Source: Streptomyces sp. TRM49041
Lineage (GTDB): Bacteria > Actinomycetota > Actinomycetes > Streptomycetales > Streptomycetaceae
Assembly: GCF_008271805.1 (NCBI RefSeq)
Contig: NZ_VSRY01000089.1
Span: 1-57,327, forward strand
Length of the DNA stretch: 57,327 nucleotides
Direction: 5' to 3'
How positions within the stretch are numbered: position 1 is the first letter of the stretch; each line of letters begins with the position of its first letter. The notes beneath the pieces are model-generated. The model had not been told where the DNA came from. It was given only the letters and a program-made list of their open reading frames with translations, and did no database searches. A program made the position numbers and the translations under genes. Below, one piece after another: positions 8,116 to 17,401 of the stretch.

Positions 8116-8877
8116 TTACGACACGATGTCCTTGCGGGCGAAGCCGCGGAAGGCGAGGGCGAAGAGCACCAGGGCGTACGTCACCGAGACCGCCGTGCCC
8201 TTGACCATGCCGCCCCACTCCAACTGCGGCTGGAGCGCGTCGATCCAGGCGAACTGCCAGTGGGCGGGAAGGAAGTCGCGCCAGTCGCCCAGCGCCGTCA
8301 CCGCGTCCAGGACGTTCCCGACGATCGTCAGGCCGACCGCGCCGCCCACCGCGCCCAGCGGCGCGTCGGTCCGGGTGGACAGCCAGAAGGCGAGCCCGGC
8401 GGTGACCAGTTGGGAGACGAACACGAAGGCGACCGCGAGGCCCAGCCGCCCCAGGCTGTCGGCCGCGGGCAGTGCGCCGCCCGTGGGCAGCCGCAGCGGC
8501 CCCCACCCGTACGCGACCGTGCCCGCGGCGAGCGCGACGAGCGGCAGCAGCACCATCGCCGCGGCGCTGAAGCCGAGCGCCACGACGAGCTTCGACCACA
8601 GCAGCCGGGCGCGCGGCACGGGTGCGGCGAGCAGATAACGCAGCGACGACCAGCCGGCCTCGGAGGCGACGGTGTCGCCGCAGAACAGCGCCACCGGGAT
8701 GACCAGCAGGAACCCGGCCGAGACGAACAGGCACGTCGCGGCGAAGTTGGCGGCCGACGCGGTCGCTGTGTCCATCAGCGTGATCCGGTTGCCGCCGCGC
8801 CCGTCCTCGTCACCGCCGCCGATGGCGAAGGCGACGATCAGGATGAACGGCAGCGCCACCAGGATCGCGCCCATCAC
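8116..8877 (-). CDS. ABC-2 type transporter permease (5' end probably frameshifted)
   Basis: The uninterrupted frame gives 253 residues from GTG 8877. It has about six hydrophobic segments (AILVALPFILIVAFAIG, LFVSAGFLLVIPVALF, AAAMVLLPLVALAAGTVA and others) in the ABC-2 permease arrangement. An ATG at 8975 forms an ATGA overlap with the stop of the ATPase gene and begins MTALLDSAPGYRP, but that frame hits a stop soon after. The downstream frame, read upstream of 8877, encodes the expected cytoplasmic start LPLRVEAVRQLKRRRTAV. An indel near 8934-8942 (in a GGCCGGC run) would join the two. The permease partners the adjacent fused ATPase, probably as an exporter. Confidence 0.75.
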   Translation of the reverse strand: MMGAILVALPFILIVAFAIGGGDEDGRGGNRITLMDTATASAANFAATCLFVSAGFLLVIPVALFCGDTVASEAGWSSLRYLLAAPVPRARLLWSKLVVALGFSAAAMVLLPLVALAAGTVAYGWGPLRLPTGGALPAADSLGRLGLAVAFVFVSQLVTAGLAFWLSTRTDAPLGAVGGAVGLTIVGNVLDAVTALGDWRDFLPAHWQFAWIDALQPQLEWGGMVKGTAVSVTYALVLFALAFRGFARKDIVS

Positions 8878-8971
8878 GGCCGTGCGGCGCCGCTTGAGCT
8901 GGCGTACGGCCTCGACGCGCAGGGGCAGGGTGCGGCCGGCCGGTAGCCGGGCGCCGAGTCGAGCAGCGCGG

Positions 8972-11776
8972 TCATGCGGAACCTCCTCCTCCGATCAGGG
9001 TGAGGAACGCGTCCTCCAGACGACGGTGCGGCCCCACACCGGTGACCGGCACGTCGAGCCGGACCAGTTCGGCGATGAGCGCGGCGGCGGTGGCCCCGTC
9101 GAGCCGGACCAGCACGCCCCCGTCCGTACGGGTCGCCGAGCCGACGCCCGGGAGCGCGCCCACCTTCTCGACGAGCTGCACCGGCAGGTCCCCGTCGGTG
9201 GTGACCAGCAGGGTGTCGCCGTTGCCGGTGATCTCGGCGACCGGCCCCGCCTGGACGAGCCGGCCCCGGTCCATGACGACCAGATGGGTGCAGGACTGCT
9301 CGACCTCCGCGAGGAGGTGGCTGGAGACGATGACGGTCCGGCCCCCCGCCGCGTACCGGATCATGACGTCCCGCATCTCGCGGATCTGCGGCGGGTCGAG
9401 GCCGTTCGTCGGCTCGTCGAGGATGAGCAGGTCCGGCAGGCCGAGCATGGCCTGGGCGATGGCGAGCCGCTGCCGCATGCCCTGTGAGTACGTCCGCACG
9501 GCGCGGGCCAGTGCGACGCCGAGGCCGGCGATCTCCAGCGCCTCGTCGAGGTGCGCGTCCTCGTCGGGGCGGCCCGTGGCGCGCCAGTACAGCTCCAGGT
9601 TCTCCCGCCCCGACAGATGCGGCAGGAACCCGGCGCCCTCCACGAAGGCGCCCACACGGGACAGGACCGGCGCTCCGGGCCGCACGGCACGCCCGAAGAT
9701 CCGGATCTCGCCGTCGTCGGGCGTGATGAGGCCCATCAGCATGCGCAGGGTGGTGGTCTTACCGGCTCCGTTGGGCCCGAGGAGCCCGAGGACCTGGCCC
9801 TTCTCCACGCGGAACGAGAGGTCGCGCACCGCGTACGCGTCGGTGGACCGGGCGTAGCGCTTCGTCAGGCCACTGATGGTGAGCGGTACGTCGGCGAGCT
9901 CCGGGTCCGGCGCCGGCGCGGCCGTGCGGCGGCGGGCCGTCAGCAGCAGCGCCCCCGCCAGGACGGCTCCGACGGCCGGGAGGCCCCACACCCACCAGGG
10001 CAGGCCGGCGGCCTGGGTGCGCACGGCGGGCGCCGTCGGCACGGACAGCCCTTCACCGGCGAGCGCGACGCCGTACGAGGCGGGGGCCGCCGGGGACGCG
10101 TAGCCCAGGTCGGTCGCGGCGAGGACGAGGCGCAGCCGGTGCCCGGCCGCCACCTCGTGGTCGACGGCGGGCAGGGTCAGGTCGACGGTCGCGCCGTCCT
10201 CGGCGCCGCCGATCCTGACGGGGGCCACGAGCTGGGCGGGCAGCACCTGCTGCCGCCCGTCGGGTCCCACGTCGTACACCTTGCCGAACAGCACGGCCTC
10301 GCCGCTGTCGGAGTCGACGGTGACGCGGACGGTCGGCGAGCCGGTGATCCGCAGCGGCTCGGTGAGCGGCCGGGTCTCGAACCGGGCGTGCTGGCCGGGG
10401 AAGTCGAGGGAGACACCGAGACCGAGCGACGACAGCTGGGAGAGGCCGCCGCCGGCGCCGGGCACCGCGGAGATGCCGGGCGGGTTGGCGCCGGCCGGAT
10501 TGCGGAAGGTCTGCGCCGGGCCCGTGAGGGGGAGGGTGCGGGTGCCCTCGCGCAGGCCCGGGTAGCGGTCGGCGGTGGCGCCGCGCAGGGTCGCCCGGCC
10601 GTCGGTGGAGTCGACGCCTCCGGTGCGGCTGACCCGGAAGGCGGGCCCGGTGGCCGTACCCGTGTCGTCCTTCAGGTACCGGTCGAACCAGTCGGCGATA
10701 CGGGCCTCGACGCGGCCGGTCTCACGGTCGCCGCCGTCGTGGCCGCCGGCGATCCAGTCGACGGCGACGGGCGCGCCGTTGCCGCCGATGGTCCTGGCCA
10801 TCGCGTCGGCGTGGGAGAGCGGGAAGAGGGAGTCGGACTGGCCCTGCACGATGAGCGTGGGCACCTTGATGCGCTCGCCGACGGCCGACGGGCTGCGCGC
10901 CTCCAGCAGGGCGCGGGCGGCGGCGTCGGGCTCGCCGCTGACCGCGACCCGCTCGTACATGGCGCACAGCTCCGGCTGGAACCGCCCGCAGGCACCGGTC
11001 ACGGCGCCGGTCCCGGTGGCGGTCCCGGTGGCGGCGGCGGGCGGCCGGGAGCCGGACGGCGCTTCACCGGACCCGGGGGCGGTGCCCGTCCCGGGGGCGG
11101 TGCCCGTCCCGGGGGCGGTGCCCGTCCCGGGGGCGGTGCCCGTCCCGGGGGCGGTGCCGGCGGCCGCGCCGGTGCCGGACCCCGTCGTGAAGAAGATCCC
11201 GGCCCACAGCTTCTTGAAGACCCCGTCGGGGAACAGCGCGTCGGCGAGGTTCCAGTAGGTGATCTGCGGGGCGATGGCGTCGACCCGCCGGTCGTACCCG
11301 GCGGCGAGCAGCGAGACCGCCCCGCCGTACGACACCCCGGACACCCCCACGCGCGGGTCCCCGGCCTTGTCCAGCCGCACCTCGGGGCGCTTCGCCAGCC
11401 AGTCGACGAGCCGCTGGACGTCCTTGACCTCGTGGTCCGGGTCGTTGAGGCCGATCCGCCCGGTCGACCGGCCGAAGCCGCGGGCGGTCCAGGTCAGCAC
11501 GGCATACCCGTCGCGGGCGAGCCGCTCCGCCTGGGCGCGTACGTCGTCCTTGCTGCCACCGAAGCCGTGCGCGAGCAGCACGGCGGGGCGCCGCCCGTCC
11601 TCCCCCGACCTGAAGAACGACGTGTCGATCTTCGCGCCGGGCATGGCCAGCACGGTGTCCTCGCGGTGCACGGTGGGCTCGCCGTCGGAGGCGACGGCGC
11701 TCCACGTACCGGCACCGGCGAGCAGTGCGACGGCCGCGGCGAGCGCCGCCCACCGCCGGGGAAGTCGGATCCGCAT
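8972..11776 (-). CDS. Alpha/beta-hydrolase fused to ABC transporter ATP-binding domain
   Basis: This is a 934-residue fusion. An N-terminal signal/anchor (WAALAAAVALLAGAG) is followed by an alpha/beta-hydrolase (residues ~40-370) of the X-Pro dipeptidyl-peptidase/CocE type, with HGFGG oxyanion region and nucleophile elbow GVSYGG. It is interrupted near residue 205 by a GTAPGT repeat linker. A jelly-roll-like domain (~380-590) follows, then a transmembrane helix (WWVWGLPAVGAVLAGALLL). The C-terminal ABC ATPase has Walker A GPNGAGKTT, signature YSQGMRQR and Walker B LLILDEPTNGLD. The topology predicts an extracytoplasmic hydrolase tethered to a cytoplasmic ATPase. It is translationally coupled (ATGA) to the permease gene. 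The substrate is unknown. Confidence 0.85.
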   Translation of the reverse strand: MRIRLPRRWAALAAAVALLAGAGTWSAVASDGEPTVHREDTVLAMPGAKIDTSFFRSGEDGRRPAVLLAHGFGGSKDDVRAQAERLARDGYAVLTWTARGFGRSTGRIGLNDPDHEVKDVQRLVDWLAKRPEVRLDKAGDPRVGVSGVSYGGAVSLLAAGYDRRVDAIAPQITYWNLADALFPDGVFKKLWAGIFFTTGSGTGAAAGTAPGTGTAPGTGTAPGTGTAPGTGTAPGSGEAPSGSRPPAAATGTATGTGAVTGACGRFQPELCAMYERVAVSGEPDAAARALLEARSPSAVGERIKVPTLIVQGQSDSLFPLSHADAMARTIGGNGAPVAVDWIAGGHDGGDRETGRVEARIADWFDRYLKDDTGTATGPAFRVSRTGGVDSTDGRATLRGATADRYPGLREGTRTLPLTGPAQTFRNPAGANPPGISAVPGAGGGLSQLSSLGLGVSLDFPGQHARFETRPLTEPLRITGSPTVRVTVDSDSGEAVLFGKVYDVGPDGRQQVLPAQLVAPVRIGGAEDGATVDLTLPAVDHEVAAGHRLRLVLAATDLGYASPAAPASYGVALAGEGLSVPTAPAVRTQAAGLPWWVWGLPAVGAVLAGALLLTARRRTAAPAPDPELADVPLTISGLTKRYARSTDAYAVRDLSFRVEKGQVLGLLGPNGAGKTTTLRMLMGLITPDDGEIRIFGRAVRPGAPVLSRVGAFVEGAGFLPHLSGRENLELYWRATGRPDEDAHLDEALEIAGLGVALARAVRTYSQGMRQRLAIAQAMLGLPDLLILDEPTNGLDPPQIREMRDVMIRYAAGGRTVIVSSHLLAEVEQSCTHLVVMDRGRLVQAGPVAEITGNGDTLLVTTDGDLPVQLVEKVGALPGVGSATRTDGGVLVRLDGATAAALIAELVRLDVPVTGVGPHRRLEDAFLTLIGGGGSA
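11072..11158. repeat. 18-bp in-frame tandem repeat
   Basis: Four exact copies of an 18-base unit (CCCGGGGGCGGTGCCCGT) and most of a fifth run in tandem inside the hydrolase/ABC fusion gene. On the coding strand each encodes six residues (GTAPGT-type), making a flexible linker. Copy number could vary between strains by slippage. Confidence 0.9.
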
Positions 11777-11910
11777 GCCTCGACCCTAAACGGAGCGGGG
11801 TGGGCCTCTCGGCTGCCGCCGGTCGGAAGTCCTTCGCCTCCTCAAGGAGTAGGCGGTAGCGTCCTCGTACACCAGACGCGGTAGACGCAAGCGGACGAAG
11901 GGGACCTGCT

Positions 11911-12318
11911 GTGGAGATCCGCCGCGCGACGACCGTCGCCGAACTGACCGCCGCCCAGCACCTTTACGACGGCCCCGCGCGCGAGGAGTGGGCGGAACGG
12001 TTCCTCGCGGCACCGGGCCACCTCATGCTCATCGCGTACGAGGACGGCCAGCCGGCCGGAATGGTGTCGGGCGTCGAGATGCTCCACCCCGACAAGGGCA
12101 GCGAGATGTGCCTGTACGAGCTGTCGGTGGACGACCCGTACCGCAGGCGCGGCATCGGCCGGGCGCTGACCGAGGCGCTCGCGGCGGTCGCCCGCGAGCG
12201 CGGCTGCTACGACATGTGGGTCGGCGTCGACACCGACAACGACGCGGCGCTGGCCACGTACAGGTCGGCGGGCGCCCGGGACGACGGCGAATTCACCATG
12301 CTGAGCTGGGAGTTCTGA
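11911..12318 (+). CDS. GNAT family N-acetyltransferase (AAC(3)-I-like)
   Basis: This is a 135-residue GNAT protein. The acetyl-CoA pyrophosphate-binding motif A is RRRGIGRAL (residues ~79-87), preceded by the strand LYELSVDD, and motif B is the DNDAALATYRSAGA segment. The block 'GHLMLIAYEDGQPAGMVSGVEM-HPDKG' resembles aminoglycoside 3-N-acetyltransferase type I relatives, but many chromosomal actinobacterial members are uncharacterised, so resistance cannot be inferred. The start is clear (ATG-like GTG at 11911 after GGGGACCTGCT). The enzyme transfers acetyl from acetyl-CoA to an amine. It is a single gene convergent with the dehydrogenase. Confidence 0.8.
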   Translation: MEIRRATTVAELTAAQHLYDGPAREEWAERFLAAPGHLMLIAYEDGQPAGMVSGVEMLHPDKGSEMCLYELSVDDPYRRRGIGRALTEALAAVARERGCYDMWVGVDTDNDAALATYRSAGARDDGEFTMLSWEF

Positions 12319-12322
12319 GCGC

Positions 12323-12346
12323 GGCCCGGCCGTGCGCGGCCGGGCC
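12323..12346. terminator. Bidirectional terminator hairpin
   Basis: Nine-bp perfect arms (GGCCCGGCC / GGCCGGGCC) with a 6-base loop lie between the convergent acetyltransferase and dehydrogenase genes. Confidence 0.7.
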
Positions 12347-12360
12347 GGCGACTCGGGTGC

Positions 12361-13863
<1,503 letters not shown>

Positions 13864-14214
13864 GACGTGGGTGCTCCTTCACAGATGGCGGCGTCGGGTC
13901 GATCCCACCACGCCCGGTACGGGCGACGCGCCGGACACTGTGTCGGGCGTACGGGGTCCGCCGTAGACAGGTGTGGACGGCGCGGTCCGCCGGTCCCTGA
14001 CTGTCCCTCTACCCGCGACTCGTCACAGTGTTCCGCCACTGTCACATTTGTCTCCATTACACGGGCCTTCGGTCACAAGCGTTCAACAGTCTGCCCTCGC
14101 CTGGTCACGCTGTGTCGCGGGGCGGGCACAGGGCTGGTGATCGCCAGTCCGCGCCGCGGCTCCCCACGGCCCTCCAGGGTCGCGCCGCGGCACGCGCAGG
14201 AAGGTGCCATCGAC

Positions 14215-14412
14215 ATGACGGACAGAAGACTCTGGTCCTACAAGGAGATCGCCGCGCACATCAAGGTGCAGCCGGACACCGTCCGCTCGTACCGCAAGCA
14301 CGGCCTGCTGCCCCGCCCCGACCACGTCGAGGCAGGCAAGCCGTACTGGTACGCGGACACGATCCGCGTCTGGGTCGCCAACCGGCCCGGGAACCGGGCT
14401 CGCGGGGACTGA
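14215..14412 (+). CDS. Small MerR/AlpA-like helix-turn-helix protein
   Basis: This is a 65-residue protein from ATG 14215 with the strong site AGGAAGG nine bases upstream. SYKEIAAHIKVQPDTVRSYRKHGLLPRPD is a winged-helix MerR/excisionase-type DNA-binding motif, followed by a wing-like segment KPYWYADTIRVWVANRP. The length matches the tiny single-domain helix-turn-helix proteins common in Streptomyces (AlpA/BldC-like). It has no effector domain. It could control the neighbouring genes or be a phage-derived excisionase relative; nothing mobile is nearby. It ends before a strong terminator. Confidence 0.8.
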   Translation: MTDRRLWSYKEIAAHIKVQPDTVRSYRKHGLLPRPDHVEAGKPYWYADTIRVWVANRPGNRARGD

Positions 14413-14426
14413 CGCCCATCACGGCG

Positions 14427-14455
14427 GGCCCCGTGCCGCCGCCCGGCACGGGGCC
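14427..14455 (+). terminator. Terminator hairpin after the small HTH gene
   Basis: Twelve-bp perfect arms (GGCCCCGTGCCG / CGGCACGGGGCC) with a 5-base loop start 15 bases after the stop codon at 14412, followed by GCCTTCC. Confidence 0.75.
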
Positions 14456-14518
14456 GCCTTCCCCCCGTCGTGACGAATTCCGTTGCGCACACACCCGGCG
14501 ACCGTCTTCGATCGCCCC

Positions 14519-15100
14519 ATGACCGACTTCTCCCGCAAACCGACGCTCACCGGCGACAAGGTGATTCTGCGGCCCTTCACCGAGGACGACGCGGACACCA
14601 TGGCGGAGATCTTCGCCGACCCGGAGACGGCGAAGCTCACCGGCAGCCTGAACCGGCCGCCCTTCTCCTCCGGGCAGCTCCGCTCCTGGTACGGCTCGCG
14701 CGGCGACCAACCGGACCGCCTCGACCTCGGCCTGGTGGACCGCGCGTCCGGGGACCTCGTCGGCGAGCTGGTGCTGTTCGAGTACGACGAACCCAACCGC
14801 AGCTGCACCTTCCGGGTCGCGATCGGCCCGAAGGGCCGCGACCGGGGGCTCGGCACCGAGGCGATCCGGCTCCTCCTCGCGTACGGCTTCGAGCGGCTGG
14901 GCCTGAACCGCGTCCAGCTCGGCGTCTTCACCTTCAACCCGCGCGCCCTGCGCGTGTACGAGCGCGTCGGCTTCGTCCGCGAGGGCGTGGAACGGGAGGC
15001 GCTGCTGCACGACGGCGAGTGGATCGACTCGGTGCGGATGTCGGTTCTGGCCCGCGAATGGGTGCGAGACCTCGGCCACACTGGAATCCATACCCCCTAG
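14519..15100 (+). CDS. GNAT family N-acetyltransferase (RimJ/RimL type)
   Basis: This is a 193-residue protein from ATG 14519; an upstream in-frame TTG at 14483 gives an extension with no conserved character. The fold elements are LRPFTEDDADTMAEIFADPE (N-terminal strand/helix), RVAIGPKGRDRGLGTEAIRLLL (motif A) and LNRVQLGVFTFNPRALRVYERVGFVREGV (motif B). This pattern is that of RimJ/RimL-like acetyltransferases acting on protein N-termini or small amines. The substrate is unknown. The last bases, including the TAG stop, lie inside the copper-type operator at 15090-15106, so its 3' end shares DNA with the next gene's control region. Confidence 0.85.
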   Translation: MTDFSRKPTLTGDKVILRPFTEDDADTMAEIFADPETAKLTGSLNRPPFSSGQLRSWYGSRGDQPDRLDLGLVDRASGDLVGELVLFEYDEPNRSCTFRVAIGPKGRDRGLGTEAIRLLLAYGFERLGLNRVQLGVFTFNPRALRVYERVGFVREGVEREALLHDGEWIDSVRMSVLAREWVRDLGHTGIHTP

Positions 15101-15106
15101 GGGTAT
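15090..15106. promoter_or_regulatory. CsoR-type copper operator
   Basis: The 17-bp element ATACCCCCTAGGGGTAT has 7-bp arms (ATACCCC / GGGGTAT) around CTA. This matches the TACCC-n-GGGTA pseudopalindrome bound by the copper-sensing repressor CsoR in actinobacteria (established knowledge). It lies 57 bp before the copper chaperone start, and the acetyltransferase stop codon is embedded in it. No csoR gene is in the window. Confidence 0.75.
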
Positions 15107-15162
15107 AAAGTGGTGGCAGCACCGGGGCGACGCCCCCTCCCCCGCCACAGAGGAGAAGCACC

Positions 15163-15471
15163 ATGACCGCCGAGACGAAGACCGAGCTGCCCCAGGCCGG
15201 CTCCTGCTGCTCGCCCACCGGCTCCTGCCACGACGGCGCGGCCGAGGCCCCGGCCGGCGAGGTCACGACCGTGTACGAGGTCAAGGGCATGACCTGCGGG
15301 CACTGCGAGGGCGCCGTCTCCGAGGAGCTCTCCGCGCTCGCCGGCGTCGGCTCCGTGCAGGCCGTCGCCGCCACCGGCCGGGTGACCGTCGTCTCCACGC
15401 AGCCGCTGGACGAGGAGGCCGTCAGGGCCGCCGTCGACGAGGCCGGCTACGAGCTGGTCGGCACGGTCTGA
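15163..15471 (+). CDS. Heavy-metal-associated (HMA) domain copper chaperone
   Basis: This is a 102-residue CopZ-like protein with an AGAGGAG ribosome-binding site before ATG 15163. Residues ~35-102 form an HMA ferredoxin-like domain with the Cu(I)-binding motif GMTCGHC and the C-terminal DEAGYELVG typical of copper chaperones. The N-terminal ~33 residues are an unusual extension with three extra cysteines and a histidine (CCSPTGSCHDG), a possible extra metal site. It would bind cytoplasmic Cu(I) and pass it to a P-type ATPase, none of which is in the window. Transcription is probably controlled by CsoR through the operator at 15090-15106. Confidence 0.88.
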   Translation: MTAETKTELPQAGSCCSPTGSCHDGAAEAPAGEVTTVYEVKGMTCGHCEGAVSEELSALAGVGSVQAVAATGRVTVVSTQPLDEEAVRAAVDEAGYELVGTV

Positions 15472-15554
15472 GCCGTCCGCCGCACCGCCCAACGGGCCGT
15501 ATCGCGACATATGCCGCGATGCGGCCCGCCCTGCTTGCGGGACCGGAACGGACG

Positions 15555-15579
15555 TTCACGTGAATTCACCTTCACGTGA
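15555..15579. repeat. Two TCACGTGA palindromes 16 bp apart
   Basis: TCACGTGA occurs at 15556-15563 and 15572-15579; the first sits within the 10-bp palindrome TTCACGTGAA. The two sites lie on about the same helix face some 20-35 bp upstream of a candidate promoter, so they may be an operator or activator site for the downstream transcript. Confidence 0.5.
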
Positions 15580-15590
15580 CTCACCAGACC

Positions 15591-15619
15591 TTCACAAAGA
15601 GACCTAGATCACAGATATT
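15591..15619 (+). promoter_or_regulatory. Candidate promoter for the structured RNA
   Basis: TTCACA (15591-15596) and GATATT (15614-15619) are separated by 17 bp, an acceptable but imperfect vegetative promoter. The implied start is near 15625, just before the hairpin-rich stretch. Confidence 0.35.
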
Positions 15620-15624
15620 TAGGG

Positions 15625-15909
15625 GTAACCATTTGGACAGCTCGCGAGTCTGAATGGGCGATGCCACGAACGTCTTGGGGGACGTTCATGGGACGTCTTG
15701 GGGGACGTCCCAGGCAAGCGTTGGCCGGGGCACGTGCACCGGGGAGCTTTGAGCGGCCCTCCCGTACGTACGTACCCCGGCAGATCGCAAGCGAGCCTCT
15801 GCTGAACCCGGCAGACGCCCGGCCCGGATCCCGTGGGGGGAATCCGTCCGGGGAAATGGGAAGCGCCCCGCTCATCGACCCGTGGGGGGATCGGTGGCGG
15901 GGCGCTTTT
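15625..15909 (+). ncRNA. Candidate structured small RNA with tandem hairpins
   Basis: The 472 bp between the copper chaperone and citrate synthase hold no convincing gene. They do hold two successive hairpins with the same TTGGGG loop but different matched arms: GAACGTC/GACGTTC, then GGGACGTC/GACGTCCC (about 15668-15711). Arms that differ yet stay paired suggest RNA structure. A promoter-like element precedes them and a strong terminator hairpin closes the region at 15862-15909. The predicted transcript is ~285 nt, converging on the citrate synthase gene. I cannot name a known RNA family; strand and ends are inferred. Confidence 0.4.
15862..15909. terminator. Terminator hairpin, probably bidirectional
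   Basis: Ten-bp perfect arms (AGCGCCCCGC at 15862-15871, GCGGGGCGCT at 15897-15906) are followed by TTTT on the + strand. It lies 35 bp beyond the citrate synthase stop, serving that gene and the putative rightward RNA. Confidence 0.75.
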
Positions 15910-15943
15910 CGCAGGCTGCGGCCCGGCGGGTCGGGGTCCGGCG

Positions 15944-17233
<1,290 letters not shown>

Positions 17234-17401
17234 GTCATCCCTCACCGACGTAGTGCCTCTTCTTCGAGATGCCCTGACTGTCTCTACCATCCCCCACTTG
17301 GCTCAGCAGAGTGCACTCGGGGTCGACCATTGGGCCAATCGGCGGCACTGAGTGCCGTCAACCTGCTCATCCTGCCCCCCTTCACCCCGGTTCCGAAAGT
17401 C

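Noticed and set aside
9551..11884. A 777-residue open frame on the plus strand
   Set aside because: Shadow of the hydrolase/ABC fusion; Gly/Arg/Asp-rich without motifs.
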